Assembly: GCF_900155475.1 (NCBI RefSeq) | Contig: NZ_FXAM01000001.1 | Coordinates: forward strand, 4,226,881-4,290,880 | DNA from: Methylomagnum ishizawai | Lineage (GTDB): Bacteria; Pseudomonadota; Gammaproteobacteria; Methylococcales; Methylococcaceae | Direction: 5' to 3' | DNA: 64,000 bases | Part shown: positions 18,601-24,536 of the stretch, one piece after another | Numbering within the stretch: the stretch's first letter is position 1 | Layout: each line of letters opens with the position of its first letter | The notes under the pieces: model-generated | Database searches by the model: none | What the model was told of the DNA's origin: nothing | What the model saw: only the letters and a program-made list of their open reading frames with translations | Translations under genes and position numbers: made by a program

Positions 18601-18727
18601 TGGCTTCGCCCAATAACCGGCACAGGTCGATGAAATGCTCTTGGGCGGCGGATTTTTCCTTGGTCTTGGCGGCTTGCCACTTTTGGATGAAGGCTTCGGG
18701 GGTCATGGTGCCTCGTGCGATGGTCAT
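15623..18727 (-). CDS. MmeI-like fused restriction-modification enzyme, interrupted in frame
   Basis: This is a single-chain type IIL/IIG enzyme. An N-terminal nuclease region has the E-X-K motif in FGWEYKGKGK (about residue 80). A helical linker precedes the adenine methyltransferase with motif I DPACGSGNFL (about 370) and motif IV IIGNPPFLGG (about 480). The target-recognition and C-terminal part ends at 15623. Between GGANRKVLERI and LAIFNAWSDEPW the family runs almost directly on. Here about 93 Gly/Arg-rich residues intervene, encoded by an inserted DUF1640 gene read in another frame. The insert keeps the frame open, so a 1034-residue product is possible, but activity is doubtful. The target-recognition part (16.0-16.7 kb) is visibly more AT-rich. 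A second start is the ATG at 18706. Confidence 0.8.
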   Translation of the reverse strand: MTIARGTMTPEAFIQKWQAAKTKEKSAAQEHFIDLCRLLGEATPNEADPDGLWFCFEKGAKKTGGGDGWADVWRKGCFGWEYKGKGKDLQAALKQLQGYALALQSPPLLIVSDLETLVIHTAFTNAVQETHAIALDDLRQPEARQKLKWAFTDPERLRPGQTREGLTRAAAEQFAALALALHQRGFEPHRVAHFLNRLLFCLFAEDCDLLPKALFSRLLENAAKHPDRGTSLLKNLFQAMAEGGDFGVDIIDWFNGGLFNDADTLPLTGAEFKQLSALSRLDWSAIEPAIFGTLFERGLDPAKRSQLGAHYTDRASIMRLVDPVIREPLLAEWEAVKADIQKDKTKARTKAQKAYIGFLERLKNFRVLDPACGSGNFLYLALQTLKDLEHQAILEAETLGLPRQFPAVGPEAVHGIELNPYAAELARVTVWIGEIQWMIQHGYNLTKNPILRPLDTIEQRDAVLNADGTEAAWPEADVIIGNPPFLGGSKLLGSLGEEYTHRLRACYQGRVPGGADLVCYWFEKARAQIAAGKTQRAGLVSTNSIRGGANRKVLERILYGTIEAEHNGGRYGDGNFRHLGIDGIAQKSRDSAGASRGGGAGHRQSPGSTGHENGPGFGAGSDPHRLGGAEMDAGDVAGGRGVAGAEGLLLNRLAIFNAWSDEPWINEGAAVRVSLIGFCRKLEASKISLNGKYAEEIYSDLTAASEGTENLDLTQAKPISTNFRICFMGASKKGPFDIPGELARTWLEQPNPHSQPNSDVLRPLWNGLDLTRRPRDIWVIDFGVNMDERNAVLYEAPYEYVLRTVKPISEKNRDAVVARSWWRLARPRPDLRDALRGLSRYIATPEVAKYRLFAWMNSAVLPDQKLYAIARADDAIFGVLHSRFHELWSLAVCTWHGVGNDPRYTPTTTFETFPFPEGVLTHENPDAAFPAIAEAAKRLHALRESWLNPPEWTERVPEVVPGYPDRILPKPGHAADLKKRTLTNLYNTRPAWLDNAHKALDQAVAAAYGWTDYTEAMPDAEILGRLLKLNLERA
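16777..17016 (-). CDS. DUF1640-type small coiled-coil membrane protein inside the RM gene
   Basis: The 79-residue product starts ATVTFDTLELTESLKKAGI, continues with a coiled coil (QEQAEAVVRAIAKAQDQLVTKTDLDSALAPIRTDL region), and ends in one membrane helix (MLGMLLAGVASLVLKAYF). This is the usual DUF1640/CCDC90-like plan. A strong Shine-Dalgarno sequence (GGAGGACGTT) precedes the ATG, so it is a real gene with its own initiation signal. It lies wholly within the MmeI-like gene on the same strand in another frame. The foreign segment spans roughly 16772-17062. How it entered is not visible; I see no terminal repeats of an insertion sequence. Confidence 0.75.
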   Translation of the reverse strand: MATVTFDTLELTESLKKAGIPQEQAEAVVRAIAKAQDQLVTKTDLDSALAPIRTDLAVLKWMLGMLLAGVASLVLKAYF

Positions 18728-19096
18728 GGGGGCGGGGTGTAGCGGTGGGATACGATAGCACGGGGGCGGTGCGGGACTTTGGGCGGTGCGGTGCCCGTCC
18801 CAGGAAGCCAGCGGGCGGGGCCGGTGTCTTGGAGCCGCCCCGGTGGCTTCCCGGAACTGTTGGAAAAGGGTGTTATTTATTTTTGCCTGTCAGAAATGAA
18901 AAACCCTATATTTACAACACCTAAAAACGGCCCTTTTCAGACTGTTGGAAAACGAACGTTTTCTAACGGGTAGGGCGGGTTCGCTTTATTGCGCTATGGC
19001 CGCTTGGCGGTGGCGGGAGGGACGCGGGCGCGGGGCAAATTGCGGAGTACAGTTCGGAGCGGCCCCAGGAAACCCACGGCCAGCGCCGGACGCGCC
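18728..19096. promoter_or_regulatory. intergenic region between RM gene and CRISPR locus, with near-palindrome
   Basis: There is no gene in this 369-bp gap. A 24-bp near-perfect palindrome at 18944-18967 (GTTGGAAAACGA/ACGTTTTCTAAC, 10 of 12 pairs) and a second ACTGTTGGAAAA copy near 18857 lie in an AT-rich patch upstream of the RM gene. They are candidate operator or terminator elements. The right part (19012-19089) is one of the direct repeats that flank the CRISPR locus. Confidence 0.45.
19012..19089 (+). repeat. direct repeat flanking the CRISPR-Cas locus (left copy)
   Basis: A 78-bp segment beginning GGCGGGAGGGACGCGGGCGC matches 32861-32938 in direct orientation. The first 26 bases are identical and roughly four fifths match overall by eye. 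The two copies lie just outside the first and last CRISPR-locus genes, as expected of a module moved or duplicated by recombination. Confidence 0.6.
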
Positions 19097-20326
19097 TCAG
19101 CCCGGCAAATCCCGGAAGCACGCCGTCAGCCAGTCCCGCAACTTGGCCTCGTCCCCGAGCAGGTGTTCGATGAACTCGGCGGTCTTCCGGGTTGCGAAAC
19201 CCGGCGCGTCCACCTTGGCCCGCAATCCGTGCGACAGGGCGTTGCGGAGGTTCTTGAGGGTGATGAAGTTGCCGGGGGCTTGGGGGTTCAGGCGGTCGTC
19301 CTTGGTGCGTTGCTCCAATTCCATCTCGGCGTCCTGCCGGTCCCGGTCGTAGTGGCCGGGATCGCCCCGGTTCCCGATCACCCGCCCGGAAATCCGCGCC
19401 TCGAAGCCGAATTGCGCGGCGCGGAGGTAGTCGCCGCGTTCCAGGTAGTTCCGGGCCAGCCGTCCCTCCCAGGCGGCGCGGTCGCGACCCCTGCGCCAGT
19501 CGATGCGCTGTTCGAGGACCGGCAGGAACAGCCGCCCCGCCGGGCTGGCCGGTTCGCCCTGGTCCTGCATGAAGGAATCCAGCTTGCGCTTGGCGTTGGG
19601 GGCGACCGCCACCCGTTCCAGGAACGCCGCCTCGGTCAGTAGATCGCCGCGCAGCCCGTCGGCTTGCAGCAGTCCGCCGAACACCCCGTAATCCCCGTCC
19701 TTGTTGAAGCATTCCAGCGCCCTGAGCCATTCATACAGGTTCATCAGGCCGTCCAGTCGCAGCGCCGGGGTAGCACCTTCGCGTTCGCGCTCGTAGGGCG
19801 CGTAGTAGATGCCGCCGACCTCCGCTCCCGCCACCGCCCGCAGGTAGAACGCGCTGATGAGCCCCAGCATCGGCAGGTGGCGCAGGCCGTGGGTCACGTC
19901 CAGCAACAGGCGGTCGCCCGGCCCGAAGCCCTCGGCCAGGATGCGGAGGATTTCGACCTGTCCGCGCTCGTCCGCGCCGTAGGGGATCAGCCGCAGTTGG
20001 TGGCGGGGTCGGCCCGGACGGTCCAGCAACGGGGCCACGGCATCCAGGTGGTCCTGGGTCACGGCGTCGGCGGCCACGGCCCGTTCCAGGGCGTCCCAGG
20101 CCGGGGAATCGATGGAATCCGGTTCCAGCTCGACCGACAACACGTCCCACATGCTCCCGGCGGTGCCGAGGATGCGGAGGGTGTCGGCGGCGTGGTGGCG
20201 GGTCAGGGCCAGGGCGAAGAACGGGGTTGCGTAGGTTTGGCCGTCCAGGTCGTAGGCGGTGGTTTTATAAGTGCCGCCTTTGTCCTTGGCGACCTTGCCG
20301 AGGAAGCTGACGAGGATTCGGGCCAT
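19097..20326 (-). CDS. CARF-HEPN ribonuclease of the TM1812/TIGR02221 (Csx1/Csx2) type
   Basis: The 409-residue protein starts MARILVSFLGKVAKDKGG, the typical start of the TM1812 family. The N-terminal CARF domain (about 1-210) includes a cyclic-oligoadenylate pocket region (LLLDVTHGLRHLPMLGLIS). The C-terminal part carries the HEPN R-X4-H motif in LRNALSHGL (about 360). Such proteins are RNases switched on by cyclic oligoadenylate from Cas10. I chose the ATG at 20326; the longer open frame has no matching features. It lies 4 bp after a small membrane protein gene and is the last gene of the locus. Confidence 0.85.
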   Translation of the reverse strand: MARILVSFLGKVAKDKGGTYKTTAYDLDGQTYATPFFALALTRHHAADTLRILGTAGSMWDVLSVELEPDSIDSPAWDALERAVAADAVTQDHLDAVAPLLDRPGRPRHQLRLIPYGADERGQVEILRILAEGFGPGDRLLLDVTHGLRHLPMLGLISAFYLRAVAGAEVGGIYYAPYEREREGATPALRLDGLMNLYEWLRALECFNKDGDYGVFGGLLQADGLRGDLLTEAAFLERVAVAPNAKRKLDSFMQDQGEPASPAGRLFLPVLEQRIDWRRGRDRAAWEGRLARNYLERGDYLRAAQFGFEARISGRVIGNRGDPGHYDRDRQDAEMELEQRTKDDRLNPQAPGNFITLKNLRNALSHGLRAKVDAPGFATRKTAEFIEHLLGDEAKLRDWLTACFRDLPG

Positions 20327-20330
20327 GGGG

Positions 20331-20543
20331 TCACTCCGGGGTGGAATCGTCGCGGTCCTGGAACTCGGCGTCCAGGAAGTCGCCGACGCGGACCCGCTTG
20401 AGCGGGGCTTTCTGGGTCGCGATCTTGCAGGCCAGGGCACCGGCCACAGTCACGACGCTGAGCGCCAAGGCGGCGGCGGGATTGAGCGGGATGACGACGA
20501 TACGGGCGGCTTGCAGCAGCAAGGGGACGGCGGGAACGGGCAT
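20331..20543 (-). CDS. small membrane protein upstream of the CARF-HEPN nuclease
   Basis: The 70-residue product is hydrophobic over its first 45 residues (LLLQAARIVVI, then AAALALSVVTVAGALACKIA), enough for one or two membrane helices. It has a charged C-terminus (RVRVGDFLDAEFQDRDD). A good Shine-Dalgarno sequence (GGAGGACTCC) precedes the ATG and the stop is 4 bp before the nuclease start, so the two are likely co-translated. It has its own palindromic operator 64 bp upstream. I do not recognise the family. A membrane-linked helper of the signalling arm is possible. Confidence 0.6.
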   Translation of the reverse strand: MPVPAVPLLLQAARIVVIPLNPAAALALSVVTVAGALACKIATQKAPLKRVRVGDFLDAEFQDRDDSTPE

Positions 20544-20606
20544 TGTGGAGTCCTCCGGTGTGGCGATGGGGAGATTGTCCGCGTTCCTGCCCGTCGTGGC
20601 TGGGTA

Positions 20607-20618
20607 CACAAGCTTGTG
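20607..20618. promoter_or_regulatory. palindromic operator CACAAGCTTGTG (site 1)
   Basis: A 12-bp perfect palindrome lies in the 84-bp gap between crn2 and the small membrane protein gene, about 70 bp upstream of the latter's ATG. The same core occurs at 22521-22536 and 32728-32741 at similar distances from starts. Confidence 0.6.
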
Positions 20619-20627
20619 GGGATGGGT

Positions 20628-20948
20628 TCAGGCGAGGCGGGACAGCAGGCCGAGTTGCCAGGGCAGGCGGGCCAGGGCGGCGTGGTCCAGCGCGGCCCCT
20701 TCCGGGAGGCGTCCGAGCAGGCGGAACACCAGGGCTTGGTCGCCCGGTGCCAGGGCCACCTGGACCCGGCGGGCTTCGACCGGATGGCCCAGCAGTTCGC
20801 CCAGCAGCGCCGCCGTGGCCGCGTGGCCGATGGCCGACACCACCTCCGGCCCGGCCCAGGCGCGGGCTTGGTCCAGCGACAGCGGCCCCTCGAACCGCCA
20901 CAGGCCGAAATCCGTCAAGACCGGGCTGTTGAGCAAATATTTCCGCAT
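20628..20948 (-). CDS. crn2: ring nuclease Crn2 (DUF1874, AcrIII-1 family)
   Basis: The 106-residue protein starts MRKYLLNSPVLTDFGLWRF and carries the family signature SAIGHAATAALLGELLG, whose His corresponds to the catalytic His of AcrIII-1 enzymes, then VEARRVQVALAPGDQALVF. This family (STIV B116, viral AcrIII-1, host Crn2) degrades cyclic tetra-adenylate. Its presence in a Cas10 locus with a CARF-HEPN nuclease fits a host off-switch; a viral anti-CRISPR captured by the island is the alternative. The ATG at 20948 lies 14 bp beyond a degenerate CRISPR repeat, with Shine-Dalgarno AAGGGA between. The gene therefore appears to be read from the array 1 leader. Confidence 0.88.
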   Translation of the reverse strand: MRKYLLNSPVLTDFGLWRFEGPLSLDQARAWAGPEVVSAIGHAATAALLGELLGHPVEARRVQVALAPGDQALVFRLLGRLPEGAALDHAALARLPWQLGLLSRLA

Positions 20949-20962
20949 TTTGCTATTCCCTT

Positions 20963-21068
20963 CGGTTAATCCCTTCAATAACAGGACATCATTCAGACAA
21001 TCCATTTCCACCCGCTTCGCCGACAGCAACCAGTCTTAATCCCTTCAATAACAGGGCATCATTCAGAC
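20963..21068 (-). CRISPR. CRISPR array 1: two repeats, one spacer
   Basis: The repeats lie at 20963-20998 and 21033-21068 (36 nt each) around a 34-nt spacer. The second is identical to the array 2 consensus. The first, distal to the leader, is degenerate in four bases at its crRNA-handle end and has GGACATC for GGGCATC. Transcribed from the leader on the right, the repeat begins GTCTGAATGATGCCC and ends GAAGGGATTAAGAC, giving an 8-nt handle ATTAAGAC of the usual type III kind. crn2 follows directly. Confidence 0.93.
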
Positions 21069-21200
21069 CGACCCCCCCTAAAAACCCGCCTGGAATCAAC
21101 GACTTACAGAGGGGGTTCACACTCGTCCCGGCCCGCTTGCCGGAACTTTTTTCACGCCATCCCTTGACTTTTGCCATCTCCTTGATTTTGTTGGCGAGGT
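21069..21200 (-). promoter_or_regulatory. CRISPR leader 1
   Basis: About 130 bp to the right of array 1 match the sequence to the right of array 2 (23488-23617) at nearly every position. Examples are ACCCCCCCTAAAAACCCGCC next to the repeat and TTTTTTCACGCCATCCCTTG further out. Such conservation beside two arrays identifies the leader and its promoter, so both arrays are transcribed leftward. cas2 ends just beyond it at 21223. Confidence 0.85.
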
Positions 21201-21222
21201 CGCCACCTCCCGCCCGCATAGC

Positions 21223-21501
21223 TTACACCACCCAGGTATCCGCCAAGGCCACCGCCCGCCCGAGGCTCCGGGGCCGGGCGGCATCGCGCAGGGCGAAGGC
21301 TTGCAGCTTGTCCTCGGCGGGGTCCAGGTATTCCCCCAACCGCCGCCACACCCGGTCCAGCTCGGCCTGGGTCAAGTCCGCCACGAACACCGACTTCTGC
21401 ACCGGCAAGGCCACGTCCCGCAGGTCGCGGAACGCCCGCCGCAAACGTTTGGGGTCGGCGATGTCGTAGCAGATCAAGACCGGGCGGCGCTCCCGGCTCA
21501 T
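21223..21501 (-). CDS. cas2: CRISPR adaptation protein Cas2
   Basis: The 92-residue protein carries the Cas2 start VLICYDIADPKRLRRAFRDL with the conserved Asp, then VQKSVFVADLTQAELDRVW, and a ferredoxin-like fold ending in DTWVV. Cas2 is the structural partner of Cas1 in spacer integration. Its start overlaps the cas1 stop by 4 bp (ATGA). Confidence 0.95.
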   Translation of the reverse strand: MSRERRPVLICYDIADPKRLRRAFRDLRDVALPVQKSVFVADLTQAELDRVWRRLGEYLDPAEDKLQAFALRDAARPRSLGRAVALADTWVV

Positions 21502-22448
21502 GGCGCGGACTCCGCCGGGGCGGGCAACAGGGCCGCGAACCGCCGGGCGTAGCCCCGCAACACCCGCCGCCAGACCCGCAGTTTTTCATGGGCCGCCTCG
21601 TAGAACACCGCCTGGGCGTGGTGCCGCAGCAGGCAAGCGCCGTCCTCGACCTGGAAATGCTCGCGGCGCAGGGTTTGGGCGCGGAACAACTCCCACACCC
21701 AGCCCTCGACCGCCGGGCGCAAGGGTTCCACCAGGTCCGAGGCCAGGGCGTCCTGGCCGTGGCTGGGTTCGTGGAAACCGCCCAGCATCGGATCGAGCCC
21801 CGCCACCCGCGCCGCCCCGGACGCTTCCGCGTGCAGCAGGGTGTAGCCCAGCGACAGGCAGGCGTTGACCGGATCGGGCGGCGGACGCCGCCGCCGTCCC
21901 TCGAAGCCCAGGGCCGGGGCGAACAACTGGCCATAGCCCTCGAAAAACGCCGCGCCCGCCGCCCCCTCGATACCGCGCAAGGAAGCCAAGGACCGGCCTT
22001 CCGTTTCCGTGGCGAGGCGCTGTTCCAGGGCTTCCAGCCGCCGCAGCACCGGACCCAGCCGCAGGCCGGGACGTTCCTCCCGCGCCCGCGCCAGCAAGGC
22101 CCGTTGGCGCTGGACCTTGAGCGCCACCACGCCCCGCGCCCAGCGTTCCCGCAGTTGCGGCTGCTGGAACAGGGCGTATTGGGCGAGGCGGCGGCGGGCG
22201 TCGCCGTGGCGGTAGGCGACCAGTTCCGCCGTGCGTTCCGGGTGGCGGTGGTTGAGAACCAGCAGCGGCACGCCGTGCTGGGCCAGGAGGCCGAGGACTC
22301 CCGCGCCCAATTCCAGCCGTGGCCCCACCACCACCCGCTCCAGTTGCCGGACCGGGACCGAGCGTTTGCGCCCGTCCTCGTCGCGGATCAATAGCGAAGC
22401 CCGCTCGTAGCCGAGCGACAAACCGGGACGGTCCAGGATCAACAACAT
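21498..22448 (-). CDS. cas1: CRISPR integrase Cas1
   Basis: The 316-residue protein has an N-terminal beta domain (LLILDRPGLSLGYERASLLI) and a helical catalytic domain. Candidate metal ligands are the Glu in RGIEGAAGAAFFEGY and the His and Asp in GGFHEPSHGQDALASDLVEP. Length and motifs are typical. A strong Shine-Dalgarno sequence (GGAGGTAAAC) and an upstream palindrome (22521-22536) suggest that cas1-cas2 has its own promoter, separate from the effector operon. Confidence 0.95.
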   Translation of the reverse strand: MLLILDRPGLSLGYERASLLIRDEDGRKRSVPVRQLERVVVGPRLELGAGVLGLLAQHGVPLLVLNHRHPERTAELVAYRHGDARRRLAQYALFQQPQLRERWARGVVALKVQRQRALLARAREERPGLRLGPVLRRLEALEQRLATETEGRSLASLRGIEGAAGAAFFEGYGQLFAPALGFEGRRRRPPPDPVNACLSLGYTLLHAEASGAARVAGLDPMLGGFHEPSHGQDALASDLVEPLRPAVEGWVWELFRAQTLRREHFQVEDGACLLRHHAQAVFYEAAHEKLRVWRRVLRGYARRFAALLPAPAESAP

Positions 22449-22520
22449 GTTTACCTCCGCATTTTGCCGTGATGGAAACCACGGGGCTTATTAGACGCCT
22501 ATCGGGGGCGGGCGGGAGGT

Positions 22521-22536
22521 TTCACAAGCTTGTGAA
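22521..22536. promoter_or_regulatory. palindromic operator TTCACAAGCTTGTGAA (site 2)
   Basis: This 16-bp perfect palindrome is centred about 80 bp upstream of the cas1 ATG. It is the longest of three sites sharing ACAAGCTTGT in promoter regions of this locus. Confidence 0.65.
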
Positions 22537-22628
22537 CGGTGGGGAGGTATTCCTGCGGGTTAGGGCAGCCTCCGGGCCAAAATCCATTCCAGACCGAAAG
22601 CAGCCCTCTTGGCAGAGATGCGGGGCGT

Positions 22629-22652
22629 GTCTTAATCCCTTCAATAACAGGG
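22629..22652 (-). repeat. truncated CRISPR repeat behind the HTH gene
   Basis: The 24 bases match the handle-side two thirds of the array repeat exactly; the other 12 bases are absent. It lies 11 bp after the stop of the HTH gene. With the full repeat at 22964 it brackets that gene, so the gene sits inside what was once array sequence. Confidence 0.8.
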
Positions 22653-22663
22653 AACCAAAAAGC

Positions 22664-22951
22664 TCACGCCGCGCTATTCAATTCCAAACGGAAATGCAGC
22701 CCGGTTTTTGCGGCCAAGGTCAATAGTCTATCCAAGGTGAATTTCTTCCATTTGCCGCGCACGAGATCGGCTATCCGCGCCGGGGTCACGCCCAGGCGCT
22801 CGGCGGCTTCGGCCTCGGTCAAGCCGCTATCCCGGACCCAAAGCGCCAAATGGTTCATCAGGTCGGAGCGCAGTTGCAGGATTTCCGCCTCGTGGGGTGG
22901 GAAACCCAAGGCCAGGAATAGGTTTTCACCGGCTTTGACGGTTTCGGTCAT
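22664..22951 (-). CDS. XRE/HigA-like HTH protein at the tail of array 2
   Basis: The 95-residue protein contains a Cro/C1-type helix-turn-helix (LTEAEAAERLGVTPARIADL, then VRGKWKKFTLDRLLTLAAKTG), as in HigA-2-type antitoxins and small XRE regulators. No toxin gene adjoins it. Its ATG at 22951 lies 12 bp beyond the degenerate last repeat of array 2, and its Shine-Dalgarno sequence (AAAGGGGAAG) partly overlaps that repeat. It is the obvious candidate, untested, for binding the ACAAGCTTGT palindromes in this locus. An orphan antitoxin is the alternative. Confidence 0.8.
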   Translation of the reverse strand: MTETVKAGENLFLALGFPPHEAEILQLRSDLMNHLALWVRDSGLTEAEAAERLGVTPARIADLVRGKWKKFTLDRLLTLAAKTGLHFRLELNSAA

Positions 22952-22963
22952 GGCTTATCTTCC

Positions 22964-23487
22964 CCTTTAATCCCTTCAATAACAGGGCATCATTCAGACT
23001 CATTCTAAGAATTCAAATGGATATGAATATTGGTCTTAATCCCTTCAATAACAGGGCATCATTCAGACTAAAGCAAGAAGAAACATCGGTGGTATCTTTA
23101 CAGTCTTAATCCCTTCAATAACAGGGCATCATTCAGACCCAACGTCACCTTGAGTGCCTTGAGTACCTTGGTCTTAATCCCTTCAATAACAGGGCATCAT
23201 TCAGACGCCTACGATGCGCTGAACATGACGGGAGTGGTGCGTCTTAATCCCTTCAATAACAGGGCATCATTCAGACAGGTCGTCATGGTGATAAGCGGCG
23301 GAGTGTGGTTGTCTTAATCCCTTCAATAACAGGGCATCATTCAGACCTGATTGTGCTGGACTATGTGTTAGAACAGATAGGTCTTAATCCCTTCAATAAC
23401 AGGGCATCATTCAGACACTAGCTGATAAAAACCTTGTTGCAGAATTAATTCGTCTTAATCCCTTCAATAACAGGGCATCATTCAGAC
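22964..23487 (-). CRISPR. CRISPR array 2: eight repeats, seven spacers
   Basis: The 36-nt repeats start at 22964, 23033, 23103, 23171, 23241, 23311, 23381 and 23452, with spacers of 32-35 nt. The leader-distal repeat (22964) is degenerate at its handle end (reading ATTAAAGG instead of ATTAAGAC); the others are identical. The array is transcribed leftward from the leader at 23488 onward. The HTH gene follows the distal end. Confidence 0.97.
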
Positions 23488-23617
23488 CGACCCCCCCTAA
23501 AAACCCGCCTGGAATCAACGGTTTACAGAGGGGGTTCACACTCGTTCCGGCGATCTTGTCGGAACTTTTTTCACGCCATCCCTTGACTTTCGCCATCTCC
23601 TTGATTTTCCTGGCACA
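23488..23617 (-). promoter_or_regulatory. CRISPR leader 2, overlapping the 3' end of cas6
   Basis: It is nearly identical to leader 1. Its outer 47 bp form the last 16 codons of cas6 (ENQGDGESQGMA), so the two features share DNA. This suggests that the leader and array were joined onto cas6 by recombination and altered the Cas6 C-terminus. Confidence 0.8.
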
Positions 23618-24536
23618 GCCGATAACGGCCCAAGCCGAAACTGGCATTCTTCCCCAGGTGCGTCCACTGCCCGGCGGCTAGCAGCCCCGCGAACGGGGCC
23701 AACGCTCCCCGCAGTGTAACCCGTCCCAGCACGCCCCCCAACACCATCTCTTGCCGCTGCCGACTGGAAAAGCGCCGCCAATCCCGCCAGCGCAATTCCC
23801 CCGTCAACTCCACCGCCCCCGCCAGCCCGCCCAGCCCGGCGAAATCCACGGCGGGCTCCGCCGCCTGGTGGAACTCGGCCAGCAGCCAATAGCGCCGCGC
23901 CAGGGCCATCAACACATCGCGGGCGGTCATGGCGTGGCCGCGCACCCCGCCCGCCGCTTGCAGCCGCAGCGGGGTCTCGAACTCGACCACCGCCCTGTCC
24001 GCCAACGCGGGCACCGGCACCGGAGCCACCGCCGGGGCCGACAGCCCACCCTCCGCGTACACCCGTTGCTCGCTCCCGTCCGGCCCCACATAGGTCACGG
24101 CATCCAAGCGGACATGCCCCCCGCCCAAACCGCCGGGCCGTTCCAGGGCGCGTTTCCAGGCGTACACCACCAAGGGCAGATGGCGCAGGGCGCGGCCCAT
24201 CAGCACGCAATGGAACCCCAGCGCCGCGCCCGCCGGATAGTCCCGCGCCCCTAGCGGCGGCGGCTCCACCACATACGGGTTCGGCACCTGGCTGAAGCGC
24301 TGCAAGCGGTGCCGCTCCGGCGCGGGGGTCTCGAAAATCTCGGGATAGGCGCAACTGCGGTACAGCGGGCAGGCGTGGCAATCCTGCTGCCGGGTCACGC
24401 AGGCCGTGCGCCGCAGGGCATGGCCGAACGCCCCCCGCAATTGCGATCCGGCGTAATAGTGCAGGTGGATCGGCGCTTCCACCGTGCAATCCAGGCGGAA
24501 ACGGGCCAGTTTCAGGGGCAGGGGTAGGTCGGTCAT
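23571..24536 (-). CDS. cas6: CRISPR endoribonuclease Cas6
   Basis: The 321-residue Cas6/RAMP-type protein is expected to cut pre-crRNA within the repeats. An N-terminal ferredoxin-like part (FRLDCTVEAPIHLHYYAGSQ, LRGAFGHALRR) includes a Cys cluster (CVTRQQDCHACPLYRSCAY). The C-terminal Gly-rich loop is NASFGLGRYRL, characteristic of Cas6 with this Cys cluster. The final residues after GRYRL are encoded by leader sequence and are probably not ancestral. It overlaps csm5 by 4 bp. Confidence 0.88.
   Translation of the reverse strand: MTDLPLPLKLARFRLDCTVEAPIHLHYYAGSQLRGAFGHALRRTACVTRQQDCHACPLYRSCAYPEIFETPAPERHRLQRFSQVPNPYVVEPPPLGARDYPAGAALGFHCVLMGRALRHLPLVVYAWKRALERPGGLGGGHVRLDAVTYVGPDGSEQRVYAEGGLSAPAVAPVPVPALADRAVVEFETPLRLQAAGGVRGHAMTARDVLMALARRYWLLAEFHQAAEPAVDFAGLGGLAGAVELTGELRWRDWRRFSSRQRQEMVLGGVLGRVTLRGALAPFAGLLAAGQWTHLGKNASFGLGRYRLCQENQGDGESQGMA

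Noticed and set aside
15623-18727. Calling the MmeI-like gene simply frameshifted
   Set aside because: The frame stays open through the DUF1640 insert, so this is an in-frame insertion, not a frameshift.
20989-21219. Open frames across leader 1 and its repeats (for example MAKVKGWREKSSG)
   Set aside because: The same DNA is conserved as a leader beside both arrays, which explains its conservation without coding.
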